From contig JADLFE010000019.1 in NCBI GenBank assembly GCA_020845755.1, positions 92,735 to 156,734 on the forward strand: a stretch of DNA of 64,000 nt. The letters are read 5' to 3'. This document shows positions 19,101 through 27,919 of this stretch, piece after piece. Each line of letters opens with the position of its first letter. The stretch's first letter is position 1. This DNA comes from Phycisphaerales bacterium (lineage in GTDB: Bacteria; Planctomycetota; Phycisphaerae; Phycisphaerales; UBA1924). The translations under genes were made by a program, and so were the position numbers. The notes under the pieces are model-generated. The model was not told the DNA's origin. It ran no database searches and saw only the letters and a list, made by a program, of their open reading frames with translations.

Positions 19101-19214
19101 GAGGAACAGAAGCCAGCGTCGAGCGGCGTGGCGCGGCATGCCGGCGGAGGGCCGGCGCGGCATGACATCCGGCGAGTGCGCCGAAGTAGTAAGGCTTGAT
19201 CTGGTGTGATCCAT
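16155..19214 (-). CDS. Secreted protein with six tandem PA14 domains
   Basis: 1019 residues from the ATG complementary to 19212-19214, with GGAGTTGGAAG upstream. A long N-region is followed by a signal peptide, RWLLFLIATLVVMLAPPRRA, at about residues 33-52. Six PA14 domains of 156-164 residues follow at 68-225, 226-382, 383-538, 539-695, 696-855 and 856-1019. Each has SGGPTDYFA, the SDAGARLFIDG core and an EVRYLEIYYSQGL strand. PA14 domains typically bind glycans or act as adhesion modules. No catalytic domain is fused, so this is probably a surface adhesin or matrix protein. It ends in VRVVRWRERSLEQDE, a tail shared with the beta-helix protein encoded next to it. Confidence 0.93.
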   Translation of the reverse strand: MDHTRSSLTTSAHSPDVMPRRPSAGMPRHAARRWLLFLIATLVVMLAPPRRAPAQPVATPAEDTTQPGLLAFWSAGVSHATNLGQVDWSKYTNVTVETQVNWPNTNAEFYSGGPTDYFALQLIGRIDIPADGTWTFGVSSDAGARLFIDGHLVVNDDANHAFRRQAGSITLTAGRHTIEVRYLEIYYAQGLVLDWSGPGINSATTIPASAFRHDPAEAGVTDPGHGLRAYWSNAVSHATKLGEVDWTTYDTTTVETSVSWPITNTAFYAGGPTDYFALKLKANIEIPEAGSWTFKLGSDAGARLFIDGRLVINDDANHSFRFQSGTISLSAGTHTFEVRYLEIYYSQGLVCTWKAPSASYEEVIPSSAFTPATVEPPGDTGNGLNAYWSNAVSHATTLGQVDWTKYDTATTVAKVSWPITNSAFYSGGPTDYFAVRLMGEITIPSTGTWTFKLGSDAGARLIIDGSTVVNDDANHSFRFTQGTVALAAGVHTFEVRYLDIYYSQGLICTWQAPGAPYEEVIPASAFDPLAYVPGADGQGLRAYWSSGTSHATKLGEVDWSTYDTVTTESRVSWNITNSAFYSGGPTDYFALRLVGKIKIPAAGGWTFKIGSDAGARLFINDQLVVNDDANHSFRFTSGAITLPAGEVRIEIRYLEIYYSQGLVLTWQGPGTAEEVVPASAFLPDPDEPPADVGGGSLRAYWSSGTSHATRLGEVDWLAYDTTSTVPKINWRITNNAFSTGGPTDYFAARFVGEIDIPTTGQWIFKLGSDAGARLLIDGELVVNDDANHSFRFISGQKILTAGKHRFEVRYLEIYYSQGLFVTWQAPGSPYEEVIPSSAFTSLPLESPGGNAAGRGGLAATWVNHNTSFLDGVNWAAPSATTNQVDNIAWRLTNNAFYTSGPTNYFAAKFSGIINIPETGTWIFKLGSDAGARLVIDGIPVINDDANHSFRFTPGSVELTAGKHRVEVRYMEIYYSQGLVLTWQAPSAPYEEVVPATAFGSNGKAVRVVRWRERSLEQDE
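16158..19013 (-). repeat. Six intragenic PA14-encoding direct repeats of about 470 bp
   Basis: Repeat boundaries derived from the protein are 18540-19013, 18069-18539, 17601-18068, 17130-17600, 16650-17129 and 16158-16649. Units 2-5 are the most alike, and stretches such as the one encoding NDDANHSFRF recur almost unchanged. Units 1 and 6 have diverged most, as expected if the array grew by internal duplication and could still recombine. Confidence 0.9.
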
Positions 19215-19344
19215 GTCTTCCAACTCCGGTGCGATGGCGCGGCATGGGCGCACCGCGCGCGCTTCCGCACCGTGGATATCGGCACAAACGCAGGCCTGAG
19301 AGAGGACGTCTCGCGCCCGATAACGCGGCGCGCTAAAGTCCACT

Positions 19345-21228
19345 GTGCCAACACCAAACGACCTCATCGTGGGGATTGACCTTGGGACGACCAACAGCCT
19401 CGTGGCATGGTCGGACGGCGCGGGCGCGCGCGTGCTCGCCCCCACCGGCGAGGGGGAAATTGTTCCGAGCGTGGTGCGCTACAACGACGTGGGAGACGTG
19501 GTCGCCGTCGGAGATTCGGCCCGCGCGGGGGAGCCCGATCCCAAGCGCGTGATCTGGAGCGTGAAGCGGCTGATGGGACGTTCGCGTGCTGACGCCGCCA
19601 CGGACGTCGCGTTTCTCCCGTACGACATCGTGGAGGGGCCGTTCCACACCGCGCGCGTCTCCATGCCGCGTGCCGACGGCGGGACGACGATCGTGACTCC
19701 TCAGGAAGTGAGCGCGGCGATCCTGCGCGAGTTGCGAGCGCGTGCCGAGCGCGTGCTGGGCGTGTCGGTCGAGCGTGCCGTCATCACTGTGCCGGCCTAT
19801 TTCGACGACGCGCAGCGTCAGGCGACACGCGACGCGGGGCGGCTGGCGGGCCTCGACGTTATCCGCATCGTTCCCGAGCCCACGGCGGCGGCGTTGGCGT
19901 ACGGCCTTGGCCTCGAGCGAGAGAGCCAGCGCAACAAGCCGTCCGAGCAGATCATCGCGGTGTATGACCTCGGCGGCGGCACGTTCGACGTTTCCATCCT
20001 CCGCATCACACGAACACCCGGCGCACCCGCCGTGTTCGACGTGCTTGCGACCAGCGGCGACACGCACCTGGGCGGCGACGACGTCGACCGCATGATCGTG
20101 GAACACGCGACCCGCGGGATGACGCGTGAACTTTCGCCACTGGAGCGAGATCGCCTCACGCGCGAGGGTGAGCGTGTGAAGTGCAGGCTCTCCGGATGCG
20201 ACGAGGCGGAGATGACGCTCGCGCTCTCGGAGGGTCTGCGACGATTGACGATCACGCGCGCCGAACTCGAGACGATGATCGCCCCATGGGTGGAACGGAC
20301 GATCGTGTGCTGTCGGCGCGCGCTCGAGGACGCCTCGCGCAAGGCGGGGACGGATATCTCAAAGACACTCGACGCCGTGATCATGGTGGGTGGTTCGACG
20401 CGCGTGCCGCTGGTGCGCCGGCGTGTCGGCGAGGCGCTTGGCTTGGAGCCGTACACGGCGCTCGATCCCGACCAGGTCGTGGCGCTCGGCGCGGCGGTGC
20501 AGGCGTCGGTGCTGGCGGGGAAGAGCAAGGATTCGCTCCTCCTCGACGTGATACCGCTGTCGCTGGGCATCGAGACGGCCGGGGGCGCGGTCGCGAAACT
20601 GGTGATGCGGAATTCGACCGTACCCACGCGCGCGAGGGAGATGTTCTCGACAAGTATCGACGGGCAGACCTCGATCAAACTGCAGGTGCTGCAGGGCGAG
20701 CGCGAGATGGCCGCGGACTGCCGGAGCCTCGGCGTGTTCCACCTGCGCGGCATCCCGCCGATGCCCGCGGGGATCCCGCAGTTGGAGGTCGAGTTCCTCG
20801 TCGATTCCAACGGCGTGCTCAACGTGAGCGCTCACGAGCGCCGCTCGGGCAAACGGGCCGCCCTGCAGATCGTGCCCAACCACGGCCTGTCGCGCGAGGA
20901 AGTTGCACGCATCGAGCGTGAATCCATCGAACACGCGCGCGAGGACATGGCGCGCCACCACGTCGTGGACCTCATCACCAATTGCCGGCTCGACCTGAAG
21001 TGGATCGGCGAGCGGTTCGCACGATTCGGCGCCAAGCTCGATGAGTCCGATCGCTCGGCCCTGGAATCACGCATCAACACGCTGCGCGACTTCGTCGATC
21101 GCGCCAACGCCGATTGGAAGAGTGTCAACCCCGCCGAGTTCCAGCACGCCAAGGAAGACCTCGACCGCGCCAGTATCCGCCTGCAGGAAATCGGCATCAC
21201 GGAATCGCTCAGGAGCGAGATCACCTGA
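19345..21228 (+). CDS. hscA: HscA-like Hsp70 chaperone
   Basis: 627 residues starting with GTG at 19345; no Shine-Dalgarno sequence is visible. The nucleotide-binding domain has [15 protein letters not shown] at the start, [36 protein letters not shown] and [17 protein letters not shown]. Several features match HscA better than Dna[28 protein letters not shown], and [21 protein letters not shown] in the substrate-binding domain. The C-terminal helical lid is present and the length is normal. HscA helps IscU deliver Fe-S clusters, but no iscU, hscB or fdx gene is in the window, so the partner must be elsewhere or the role differs. It is transcribed divergently from the PA14 gene. Confidence 0.88.
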   Translation: MPTPNDLIVGIDLGTTNSLVAWSDGAGARVLAPTGEGEIVPSVVRYNDVGDVVAVGDSARAGEPDPKRVIWSVKRLMGRSRADAATDVAFLPYDIVEGPFHTARVSMPRADGGTTIVTPQEVSAAILRELRARAERVLGVSVERAVITVPAYFDDAQRQATRDAGRLAGLDVIRIVPEPTAAALAYGLGLERESQRNKPSEQIIAVYDLGGGTFDVSILRITRTPGAPAVFDVLATSGDTHLGGDDVDRMIVEHATRGMTRELSPLERDRLTREGERVKCRLSGCDEAEMTLALSEGLRRLTITRAELETMIAPWVERTIVCCRRALEDASRKAGTDISKTLDAVIMVGGSTRVPLVRRRVGEALGLEPYTALDPDQVVALGAAVQASVLAGKSKDSLLLDVIPLSLGIETAGGAVAKLVMRNSTVPTRAREMFSTSIDGQTSIKLQVLQGEREMAADCRSLGVFHLRGIPPMPAGIPQLEVEFLVDSNGVLNVSAHERRSGKRAALQIVPNHGLSREEVARIERESIEHAREDMARHHVVDLITNCRLDLKWIGERFARFGAKLDESDRSALESRINTLRDFVDRANADWKSVNPAEFQHAKEDLDRASIRLQEIGITESLRSEIT

Positions 21229-21321
21229 GGCGGGCGTGCGGGCGCGGCGCGAGGGAAGCCCGACATGAACTCCGTCTTGCGGCGAATCCATGCTGCGGGG
21301 CGCCTTGACGTGCCGCCGGAT

Positions 21322-21939
21322 CTACTTCTTCACCCACGCAAGGTCCGCGAGTTGATCGATCAGTCTCGCCGCCGCATCGGATTCCGCGCTCCCGGCGGCC
21401 AGCGGCACCACCACGCCGCGACGCAGCCCACCCGCGCTGATCCACACCAGTGCGCTGCGGCGCTGCACCTCGGGCGGCAGGGTCTCGACTTGCGGCGAGG
21501 AAGCAGATTTCGATCCCGCGGGTGGGTCGTTCATCCACGAATCCGCGCGAACGCTCGCCCACAGCGATTCGATCTGGGCGCGAGAGAGGGTTCGGATCGG
21601 CGGCGGGTACGCGTCGACGCGGGCGCCGGGTCGAACCGCCGCGCGAAACGTGCCGCCCGGCTCGACGATGTAGCGGGCCGGGCGCTGCCAGCGCGCGAGC
21701 GTCGAAGGATCGCGGGTGGGATCGGGCGTCGCGACCGTGACGCTGAGAGCAAAGTCGGGCGGCGACTGCTCGGGGAGCGTGACTTGTGAATGCGGGGTTG
21801 CTCCCTGCTCTGTGCTTTTCGACGCCGCTGCCTCGCCCGTGTGCGACGCGCAGCCTGAAATGGCCAGCGCTCCGAGCACGAGCGGGGTGAAGGATCGGCA
21901 CAGCGTGAGGCGGGCTCGAACGTGCATGCGGTCGCTCAT
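21322..21939 (-). CDS. Lipoprotein, hypothetical
   Basis: 205 residues from the ATG complementary to 21937-21939; another ATG at 21925-21927 is possible. The signal peptide runs into a lipobox, LAISGCAS, with the lipidated Cys at about residue 30. A Ser/Thr/Pro-rich spacer precedes a mature domain of about 130 residues containing WQRPARYIVEPGGTFRAAVR. The domain also has two Trp-containing segments. No family recognised. It is convergent with the HscA-like gene and divergent from comB. Confidence 0.8.
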   Translation of the reverse strand: MSDRMHVRARLTLCRSFTPLVLGALAISGCASHTGEAAASKSTEQGATPHSQVTLPEQSPPDFALSVTVATPDPTRDPSTLARWQRPARYIVEPGGTFRAAVRPGARVDAYPPPIRTLSRAQIESLWASVRADSWMNDPPAGSKSASSPQVETLPPEVQRRSALVWISAGGLRRGVVVPLAAGSAESDAAARLIDQLADLAWVKK

Positions 21940-22070
21940 GCCGCCAGTGTATCGCAGGACGGCGGGCGGATGGCGCGTCCCGGCTCGGGATCGCATGCGG
22001 TGGCGCGTGAGGCAACCGCTCCGCCCCCAGAGCCCGGGACCTGACGCACCGCCTCCCGCTACGCTTGGCC

Positions 22071-22805
22071 ATGACCCGGTCCGCGCCGATTTCGGTATCG
22101 CTGACCCACGCAGCGTATAAGCGTGATGCTGCGTGCAGCGCTGTTGTGATCGATCAGTTGCGTGCGGGGACGACGATCACGATGGCACTGGCGTTCGGCG
22201 CTCGGCGTGTGATTCCCGTGCCGACGGTGGACGAGGCGCTGGCGCGGCGCGACGCGCTGCGTCGGGAGAATCCGTCGCGCCGGGTGCTTCTGGGCGGCGA
22301 GCGTGGCGGCGTGCTTATTCCCGGGTTTGACCTTGGCAATTCACCGGGGGAATACACGCCGGAGCGCGTCGAGGGCGCCGACATCGTGTTCACTACAACC
22401 AACGGGACGGCGGCGCTGCACGCGGCGGAGCACTCGGCGCTGGTCGTCGTGGCGTGCCTGGCGAATCTGTCGGCGGCTGCGGCGGTGGTTGAGCGCGAGC
22501 CTCGCGCGATTTCGATCATCTGCGCGGGGACGCACGGGATGGTGGGATTGGACGATGCGCTGGTGGCGGGCGCGATGGTGCGGTGCCTGCCCGATCGGCC
22601 GCTCTCGGAGGATGACACCGCTCGCCTGTGCCTGACGTGGTGGGACGACGCGGCGGAGGACATCCGGAGCGCGTTGGCGTCGTCGCTGGGCGGGCGGGGG
22701 CTGATCGCGCTGAAGCAGCACGAGGACCTGGATTTCTGCGCGCGGGTGGATATCACGACGGTCGTGCCTCGGCTGATGTCGGACGGGACGCTGTTGCCGT
22801 CGTAG
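22071..22805 (+). CDS. comB: 2-phosphosulfolactate phosphatase family protein (ComB-like)
   Basis: 244 residues from the ATG at 22071; a TTG two codons earlier is less likely. The family signatures are clear: VVIDQLRAGTTITMAL near the start, LLGGERGGVLIPGFDLGNSP in the middle and IVFTTTNGTAAL after it. GLDDALVAGAMV lies in the second half. ComB is a Mg-dependent phosphatase that makes sulfolactate from phosphosulfolactate, known from coenzyme M synthesis in archaea and from sulfolactate formation in some bacteria. No other gene of that pathway (comA, comC) is nearby, so the physiological substrate remains open. Confidence 0.9.
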   Translation: MTRSAPISVSLTHAAYKRDAACSAVVIDQLRAGTTITMALAFGARRVIPVPTVDEALARRDALRRENPSRRVLLGGERGGVLIPGFDLGNSPGEYTPERVEGADIVFTTTNGTAALHAAEHSALVVVACLANLSAAAAVVEREPRAISIICAGTHGMVGLDDALVAGAMVRCLPDRPLSEDDTARLCLTWWDDAAEDIRSALASSLGGRGLIALKQHEDLDFCARVDITTVVPRLMSDGTLLPS

Positions 22806-22869
22806 GGGATGGCAACTGATCCGCGGCGGTGACGGGACGGACCGGGTTTCTCCAGATTGTCGCGCGGGC

Positions 22870-22888
22870 GAATTCACCGAGAATTCAC
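22870..22888. promoter_or_regulatory. Direct repeat gaattcac x2, 11-bp spacing
   Basis: The octamer gaattcac occurs at 22870-22877 and again at 22881-22888, one helical turn apart, in the 218-bp gap upstream of the HAF/peroxidase gene. Same-face spacing is typical of activator sites. No promoter hexamers are obvious next to it. Confidence 0.3.
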
Positions 22889-23023
22889 GCATTTATCGGG
22901 CGAGCAATGCGTGAGTTGAGTGGCACGGCGTGGATTTGGGTGTACGTTCTGTGCGGAGTGGAGCGCGCATATCGCGCGTGCGGTGTAGACCCTCCTGATC
23001 GATTCCATGCCGAGAGGCTCGCG

Positions 23024-25378
23024 ATGCGTTTGACTTTCATGCCACGGATCGCCGCTTGTGCCGCCGCCGTGCTCGGCCTGGTTGCCGGATCAACGGCATT
23101 GGCGTCTCCGCCGTTGTTCAACGGGATGGGGCGGCTCCCGGGCGGGACGGCGTCCGGGGCGACAGGGATTTCGGCGAACGGGTCGTATGTCGTTGGGTAT
23201 TGCACACTCCCGCAGGGGGATCGTGCGATCCGATGGAGTCGGATGACTGGGGTGCAATCGCTGGGCGTGCTCCCTGGCGGGTTGTCGTCGCGGGCGGTGG
23301 CGGTGAGCGCGGACGGATCGAAGGTGGCGGGGTATGGAACGACGCCGAACGGCGACCGCGCGTTCCGCTGGTCGCTCAACGGGGGATTGCAGTCGCTGGG
23401 CACGCTGCCGGGAGGGTTGTATTCGATCGCGGGCGACATCAGCAACAACGGTCGCGTGATCGTGGGCTATTCCGACACGGTGATCGGCGACGTGACGCAG
23501 TTCCGCGGCTTTCGCTGGAACGCGGTCACGGGAGCGATGGAGGACCTTGGGCTGATGGCGGGCGGCTCGTCGTCGTTTGCGCAGGGCGTGAGCGGAGACG
23601 GATCGGTTGTGATCGGGGTCGGCGACGCGGACAACTCGTTTGACTTCCGCGCGTTCCGCCACGTAAACGGCGTGATGCAGAACCTCGGCACGATCGAAGA
23701 GGGCGGGTATAGCATCGCGTTCGGCTGCAGCGATGATGGGCGTGCTGTGGTGGGGTATGGGCGCATCATCGGGGGCGTGGTGGCGTTCCGCTGGACCCCC
23801 GAAACGGGAATGGAAAGTCTCGGAAAGTTTCCGGGCTCAGACAACGCCATCGCTCGCGCGGTCTCGGCCGACGGGAACGTCGTCGTGGGCGGGAGCGCGG
23901 CCCTGTCGGGCGATATCGCGTTCATCTGGACCAAAAAACTCGGGCTGACCAACCTCAACACGTACCTGCAGGCGCGCGGCATCAATCTCTCCGGCTGGAC
24001 ACTGACCACCGCCAATGCCATCAGTAACGACGGCCTGACCATCGCGGGCGTCGGCGTGCACAATGGAGTCGAGGAGGGCTGGGTCGCGTTCTTGGGCGAG
24101 GGTCAGGACCTCACGGCCATCGAGCAACTCGGCAAGTCGCTCATGTCCGACCCGACGCTGTCGAACCCGGTCGGGCAGTCGTGCATCTCGTGCCACTCGG
24201 CGGGCGTCGGCTTCTCGAACCCTCGCTCGGACGACAACGCGCACGGCGCGGTGCACGAGGGCGCTGTGCAGGGGCTGTTCGGCAACCGCAAACCCCCCAC
24301 CGCTGCCTACGCCGGAAACTCGCCCCCGTTGTTCCTCGACGGCGACACATGGACGGGCGGGGTGTTCTTTGACGGACGTGCCACGGGCTGGACGCTCGGC
24401 GATCCGCTCGCGGAACAGGCGCTCGGGCCGTTCCTGAATCCGGTGGAAATGAACAACACGACAGCGGCCGAGGTGATCACCAAGATCGCGGCTTCGAACT
24501 ACGCAACGCTCTTCCGCGACGTGTGGGGGCCTGACTCTCTCCCCACGGGCGGCGGCGATGTGACGCTGGCGTATCAACGGGTGGGTCTGTCGATCGCGGC
24601 CTACGAGCGCTCGCGCGAGGTGAACCCCTTCAACTCCAAGTATGACGATTTCCTGGCGGGGCGCGTGTCACTCACACGCCAGGAACTCAACGGCCTTGCC
24701 ATCTTCAAGGGACGGGCGGGGTGCGTGAATTGCCACCCGGCGGACCTTGGGCCCAACGGCGAGTCGCCGCTGTTCACTGATTTCACATACGACAACATCG
24801 GCATGCCGGCGAATCCGGAGAATCCGTTCTATGCGCAGCCGGACTGGGTGAACCCGGACGGGTATGCGTTCGCGGACCCCGGGCTGGGCGGTTTTTTGCA
24901 GCGGGCGGGGTATCCCAGGTCGGTGTTCAGCCCCGAACTTGGCAAGCACAAGGTGCCGACATTGCGCAACGTCGATCGTCGCGGCGGCGACGGGGGGTTC
25001 GTGAAGGCCTATGGGCACAACGGGTTCTTCAAGACGCTCGAGGACGTGGTGCATTTCTATAACACGCGCGACAGCGAAGCCTGGCCGCCGCCCGAGATGC
25101 CGCAGAACGTGAACATCGCCGAGATGGGGAACCTGCATCTTTCGGCGGACGAGGAGGCGGCGTTGGTTGCGTTCCTCAGGACCCTGTCCGATCGCGACAC
25201 CGAACCGGCGCATTGCCCCGCGGACTTTGACCGCAACGGGTTCGTCAACGCGATCGACTATGACGGATTCGCGGCCGCATTCGAGGAAGGCGGGCCCGAG
25301 GCGGACTTCGACCGCAATGGGTTCGTCAACGCGATCGACTTCGACCTGTTCGCACTCTCGTTCGAGGAGGGGTGCTGA
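23024..25378 (+). CDS. Secreted HAF-repeat / di-haem cytochrome c peroxidase-like / dockerin-like fusion
   Basis: 784 residues from the ATG at 23024 with GAGAGG upstream; an open extension to 22829 is judged leader. After a signal peptide (ACAAAVLGLVAGSTALA), about seven HAF-type repeats cover residues 30-350. Each repeat has the pattern sLG.lpGG..S.A..vSadG..vvGy. A peroxidase module of the CcpA/MauG type follows, with two haem motifs: CISCH at residues 387-391 and CVNCH at 567-571. Conserved family stretches LNPVEMNN, VGLSIAAYERS, KVPTLRNV and AYGHNGFFKTLEDVVHFYN are also present. The last 54 residues (731-784) are two EF-hand-like loops between Cys residues, ending FEEGC. It is probably an exported redox enzyme anchored through its tail. 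The next gene starts immediately after its stop. Confidence 0.9.
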   Translation: MRLTFMPRIAACAAAVLGLVAGSTALASPPLFNGMGRLPGGTASGATGISANGSYVVGYCTLPQGDRAIRWSRMTGVQSLGVLPGGLSSRAVAVSADGSKVAGYGTTPNGDRAFRWSLNGGLQSLGTLPGGLYSIAGDISNNGRVIVGYSDTVIGDVTQFRGFRWNAVTGAMEDLGLMAGGSSSFAQGVSGDGSVVIGVGDADNSFDFRAFRHVNGVMQNLGTIEEGGYSIAFGCSDDGRAVVGYGRIIGGVVAFRWTPETGMESLGKFPGSDNAIARAVSADGNVVVGGSAALSGDIAFIWTKKLGLTNLNTYLQARGINLSGWTLTTANAISNDGLTIAGVGVHNGVEEGWVAFLGEGQDLTAIEQLGKSLMSDPTLSNPVGQSCISCHSAGVGFSNPRSDDNAHGAVHEGAVQGLFGNRKPPTAAYAGNSPPLFLDGDTWTGGVFFDGRATGWTLGDPLAEQALGPFLNPVEMNNTTAAEVITKIAASNYATLFRDVWGPDSLPTGGGDVTLAYQRVGLSIAAYERSREVNPFNSKYDDFLAGRVSLTRQELNGLAIFKGRAGCVNCHPADLGPNGESPLFTDFTYDNIGMPANPENPFYAQPDWVNPDGYAFADPGLGGFLQRAGYPRSVFSPELGKHKVPTLRNVDRRGGDGGFVKAYGHNGFFKTLEDVVHFYNTRDSEAWPPPEMPQNVNIAEMGNLHLSADEEAALVAFLRTLSDRDTEPAHCPADFDRNGFVNAIDYDGFAAAFEEGGPEADFDRNGFVNAIDFDLFALSFEEGC

Positions 25379-27919
25379 ATGAACTTCCGACGCACCATCT
25401 TCGTTTCGGCGGCGCTGGCGGTGGCGGCCGCGACGCCCGTCGCGCGGGCCCAGTGCGAGGGCTGGCTCCCGGGCGAGGGTGTGCCGGGACTCGACGGCGC
25501 GGCGTATTGCCAACTCGCGTGGGACCCTGATGGCGCGGGGCCCTCGCAGCCGCTGTTGATCGTCGGGGGTTCGTTCTGGATCGCGGGCTCGGACGTCTGC
25601 CGGAACATCGCCGCCTGGGACGGCGCGTCGTGGCAACCGCTGGACATCGGGATGGATGCGCCGGTCTTTGCGCTCGCCGAATACCAGGGCGATCTGGTGG
25701 CGGCGGGCTCATTTACCTCGGCCGGCGGCGTCTCAGCGAGCATGATCGCGCGCTGGGACGGCACGACGTGGAGCGCCTTTGGCGGCGGGTTCTCCGGCGC
25801 GGTGTTCCCCGAAACACCCGCGGTGTACGCGCTGGCGGTGAACGGGAACACGCTGGTGGCGGCGGGGACATTCACGACGGCGGACAATGCGGCGGCGACG
25901 CGCGTCGCGACGTGGGACGGCTCGGCGTGGCACGCGATGGGCGCGGGCCAGCCCGGCCTCGTGAACGCGCTGTGCTTCTATCACAACGAGGTATACGCCG
26001 CGGCGAGCACCATCACGCGCTGGAACGGCACGACCTGGCAGGCGCTCCCGACCGCGCTCAACAACTTCGCGTACGCCCTGACGGTATACGGCGACGAACT
26101 GGTCGCGACAGGCGCGTTCACGCTCGCGGGGAACAAGGTGGTGAATCGCATCGCCCGCTGGAACGGCGCGGCGTGGAACACCATGGGCGGCGGGATCAAC
26201 AACCCGGGCTATGCGCTGCACGCGGTGGGAGATCAACTCATCGTCGGCGGCGCGTTCACCAGCGCGGGCGGGCGGGCCGCCGATTCCATCGCGGCGTGGA
26301 ACGGCGCGGCGTGGCGTGCGATGGGCGACGGGATGAACGCGTCCGTCTATGGCGTGGCGTCGATCAACGGACGCGTATTCGCGGGGGGCGACTTCTTCAT
26401 CGCCGACGGCGTATCCGCGTTCGGCGTCTCGGAGTTCGAGAACGATGCGTGGGTCCCTATCGGCACGGGCAAGGACGGCCCCGTACAGGCGATGACGCTG
26501 TTTGAGGGCGATGTCGTCGCGGGCGGTTACTTCACCGGCGGCGGCGGGAACTCGACCAACCTCGTCGCACGCTGGAACGGCGCGGCGTGGACGCCGATGG
26601 GATCGGGCATGGCCGGCTCTGTCTATCCATCGGTCTTTGCCCTCATCACACACAGCGGCGCGCTGATCGCCGGCGGAGATTTCACCTCGGCCGACGGGCA
26701 CGATGCGGCCTTTGTCGCGCGATGGAACGGCACGACATGGCTCCCGATCGGGCAGGGCTTCGACGACGCGGTCTTCGCGCTCGCCACCTTCAACGGCGAG
26801 TTGATCGCCGGCGGCGCGTTCGTCTCCGCCGACGGACAGGCGGCGCATCGCATCGCCCGCTGGGACGGAAGCATGTGGCAGCCCATGGGCGGGATGGACG
26901 GACCTGTGCGGGCGCTGGCGGTGTACAACGGCGAACTGATCGCGGCGGGCGACTTCGTCCTGATCGACGGCGTGCCCTGCGACCACATCGCCAAGTGGAA
27001 CGGCTCGTATTGGGATCCGCTCTGGCTCGGCTCTGACGGCGCGATCTCGACGCTCACGGTCTTCAACAGCACGCTCATCGCCGGGGGCGATTTCCAGACG
27101 ATCGGCGGCAACTCGGCGTCGTGCATCGCGAAGTGGAACGGGTCGTTCTGGTCGCCCCTTTCACTCGGGATGGATGCGCCCGTGCGGACGCTTTCGGTGT
27201 ACAACGGCACGCTGATCGCCGGGGGCGAGTTCACGATCGCGGGGGTGAACCCCGCGTATGGCGTCGCGAGATGGGACGGCTCGAACTGGCAACCGCTTTC
27301 GGTTGGATTGAACAACACTGTCTGGTCGCTGGCGGTCCACCGGGGTGAACTGCTGGCGGGAGGCGATTTCACACTCGCCGACACGCTGGTGTCCGCGAAC
27401 TTCGCGCGCTGGGCCGACGACGCGGCGCCGTGGACCGCGGATCAGCCCGACGACACCACCGCGGACACCGGGTCGACACTCGTCCTGACCGCGACTCCCG
27501 CGCAGGGATTCGCTGGCGTGCAGTTCCAGTGGCTGCGTGACGGCTTGCCGATCCACGACGGCGCGGGCGGTGCATCGACCGGGGGCGGCGTGGTCTCCGG
27601 TGCCTCGGGCCTCATCGATCTCACCGACTCTTCCGCGCTGACGATCACGATTGCCGGCTCACAACCTTCGGATTCCGGCGCATACTCCCTCGCCATCTCG
27701 AACTCGTGCGGGGGCGGCGTCAGCGCGTCCGCATCCGTGATCATCGCGACCTTCTGCCTCGCTGATTTCAACCGCGACGGGTTTGTCAACGCCATCGATT
27801 ACGATGCGTTCGCCGCCGCGTTCGAAGAGGGAGACCCGGCCGCCGATGTCGACGGTAACCAGTTCGTCAATGCGCTCGACTATGACTTGTTCGCCGGCGT
27901 GTTCGAGGAGGGCTGTTGA
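25379..27919 (+). CDS. Secreted WNG-repeat beta-propeller protein with Ig-like and dockerin-like domains
   Basis: 846 residues; the ATG at 25379 directly follows the upstream stop. Its Shine-Dalgarno GAGGAGGG (25364-25371) lies in the codons for the upstream FEEGC tail. A signal peptide (FVSAALAVAAATPVARAQ) is followed by about 14 repeats of some 45 residues. These contain GGxFTSAGG and IARWNGxxWxPMG, as in large propeller proteins. Residues about 683-790 form an Ig-like domain with VQFQWLRDGLPI and DSGAYSLAISNSCGG. Residues 793-846 are a paired EF-hand, dockerin-like module ending FEEGC. No catalytic site is visible; it is probably a surface or matrix protein cotranscribed with the peroxidase fusion. 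Confidence 0.9.
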   Translation: MNFRRTIFVSAALAVAAATPVARAQCEGWLPGEGVPGLDGAAYCQLAWDPDGAGPSQPLLIVGGSFWIAGSDVCRNIAAWDGASWQPLDIGMDAPVFALAEYQGDLVAAGSFTSAGGVSASMIARWDGTTWSAFGGGFSGAVFPETPAVYALAVNGNTLVAAGTFTTADNAAATRVATWDGSAWHAMGAGQPGLVNALCFYHNEVYAAASTITRWNGTTWQALPTALNNFAYALTVYGDELVATGAFTLAGNKVVNRIARWNGAAWNTMGGGINNPGYALHAVGDQLIVGGAFTSAGGRAADSIAAWNGAAWRAMGDGMNASVYGVASINGRVFAGGDFFIADGVSAFGVSEFENDAWVPIGTGKDGPVQAMTLFEGDVVAGGYFTGGGGNSTNLVARWNGAAWTPMGSGMAGSVYPSVFALITHSGALIAGGDFTSADGHDAAFVARWNGTTWLPIGQGFDDAVFALATFNGELIAGGAFVSADGQAAHRIARWDGSMWQPMGGMDGPVRALAVYNGELIAAGDFVLIDGVPCDHIAKWNGSYWDPLWLGSDGAISTLTVFNSTLIAGGDFQTIGGNSASCIAKWNGSFWSPLSLGMDAPVRTLSVYNGTLIAGGEFTIAGVNPAYGVARWDGSNWQPLSVGLNNTVWSLAVHRGELLAGGDFTLADTLVSANFARWADDAAPWTADQPDDTTADTGSTLVLTATPAQGFAGVQFQWLRDGLPIHDGAGGASTGGGVVSGASGLIDLTDSSALTITIAGSQPSDSGAYSLAISNSCGGGVSASASVIIATFCLADFNRDGFVNAIDYDAFAAAFEEGDPAADVDGNQFVNALDYDLFAGVFEEGC

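Noticed and set aside
22829..23023. 65-residue N-terminal extension of the HAF/peroxidase protein
   Set aside because: It would bury the signal peptide, and a good SD-ATG exists at 23024.
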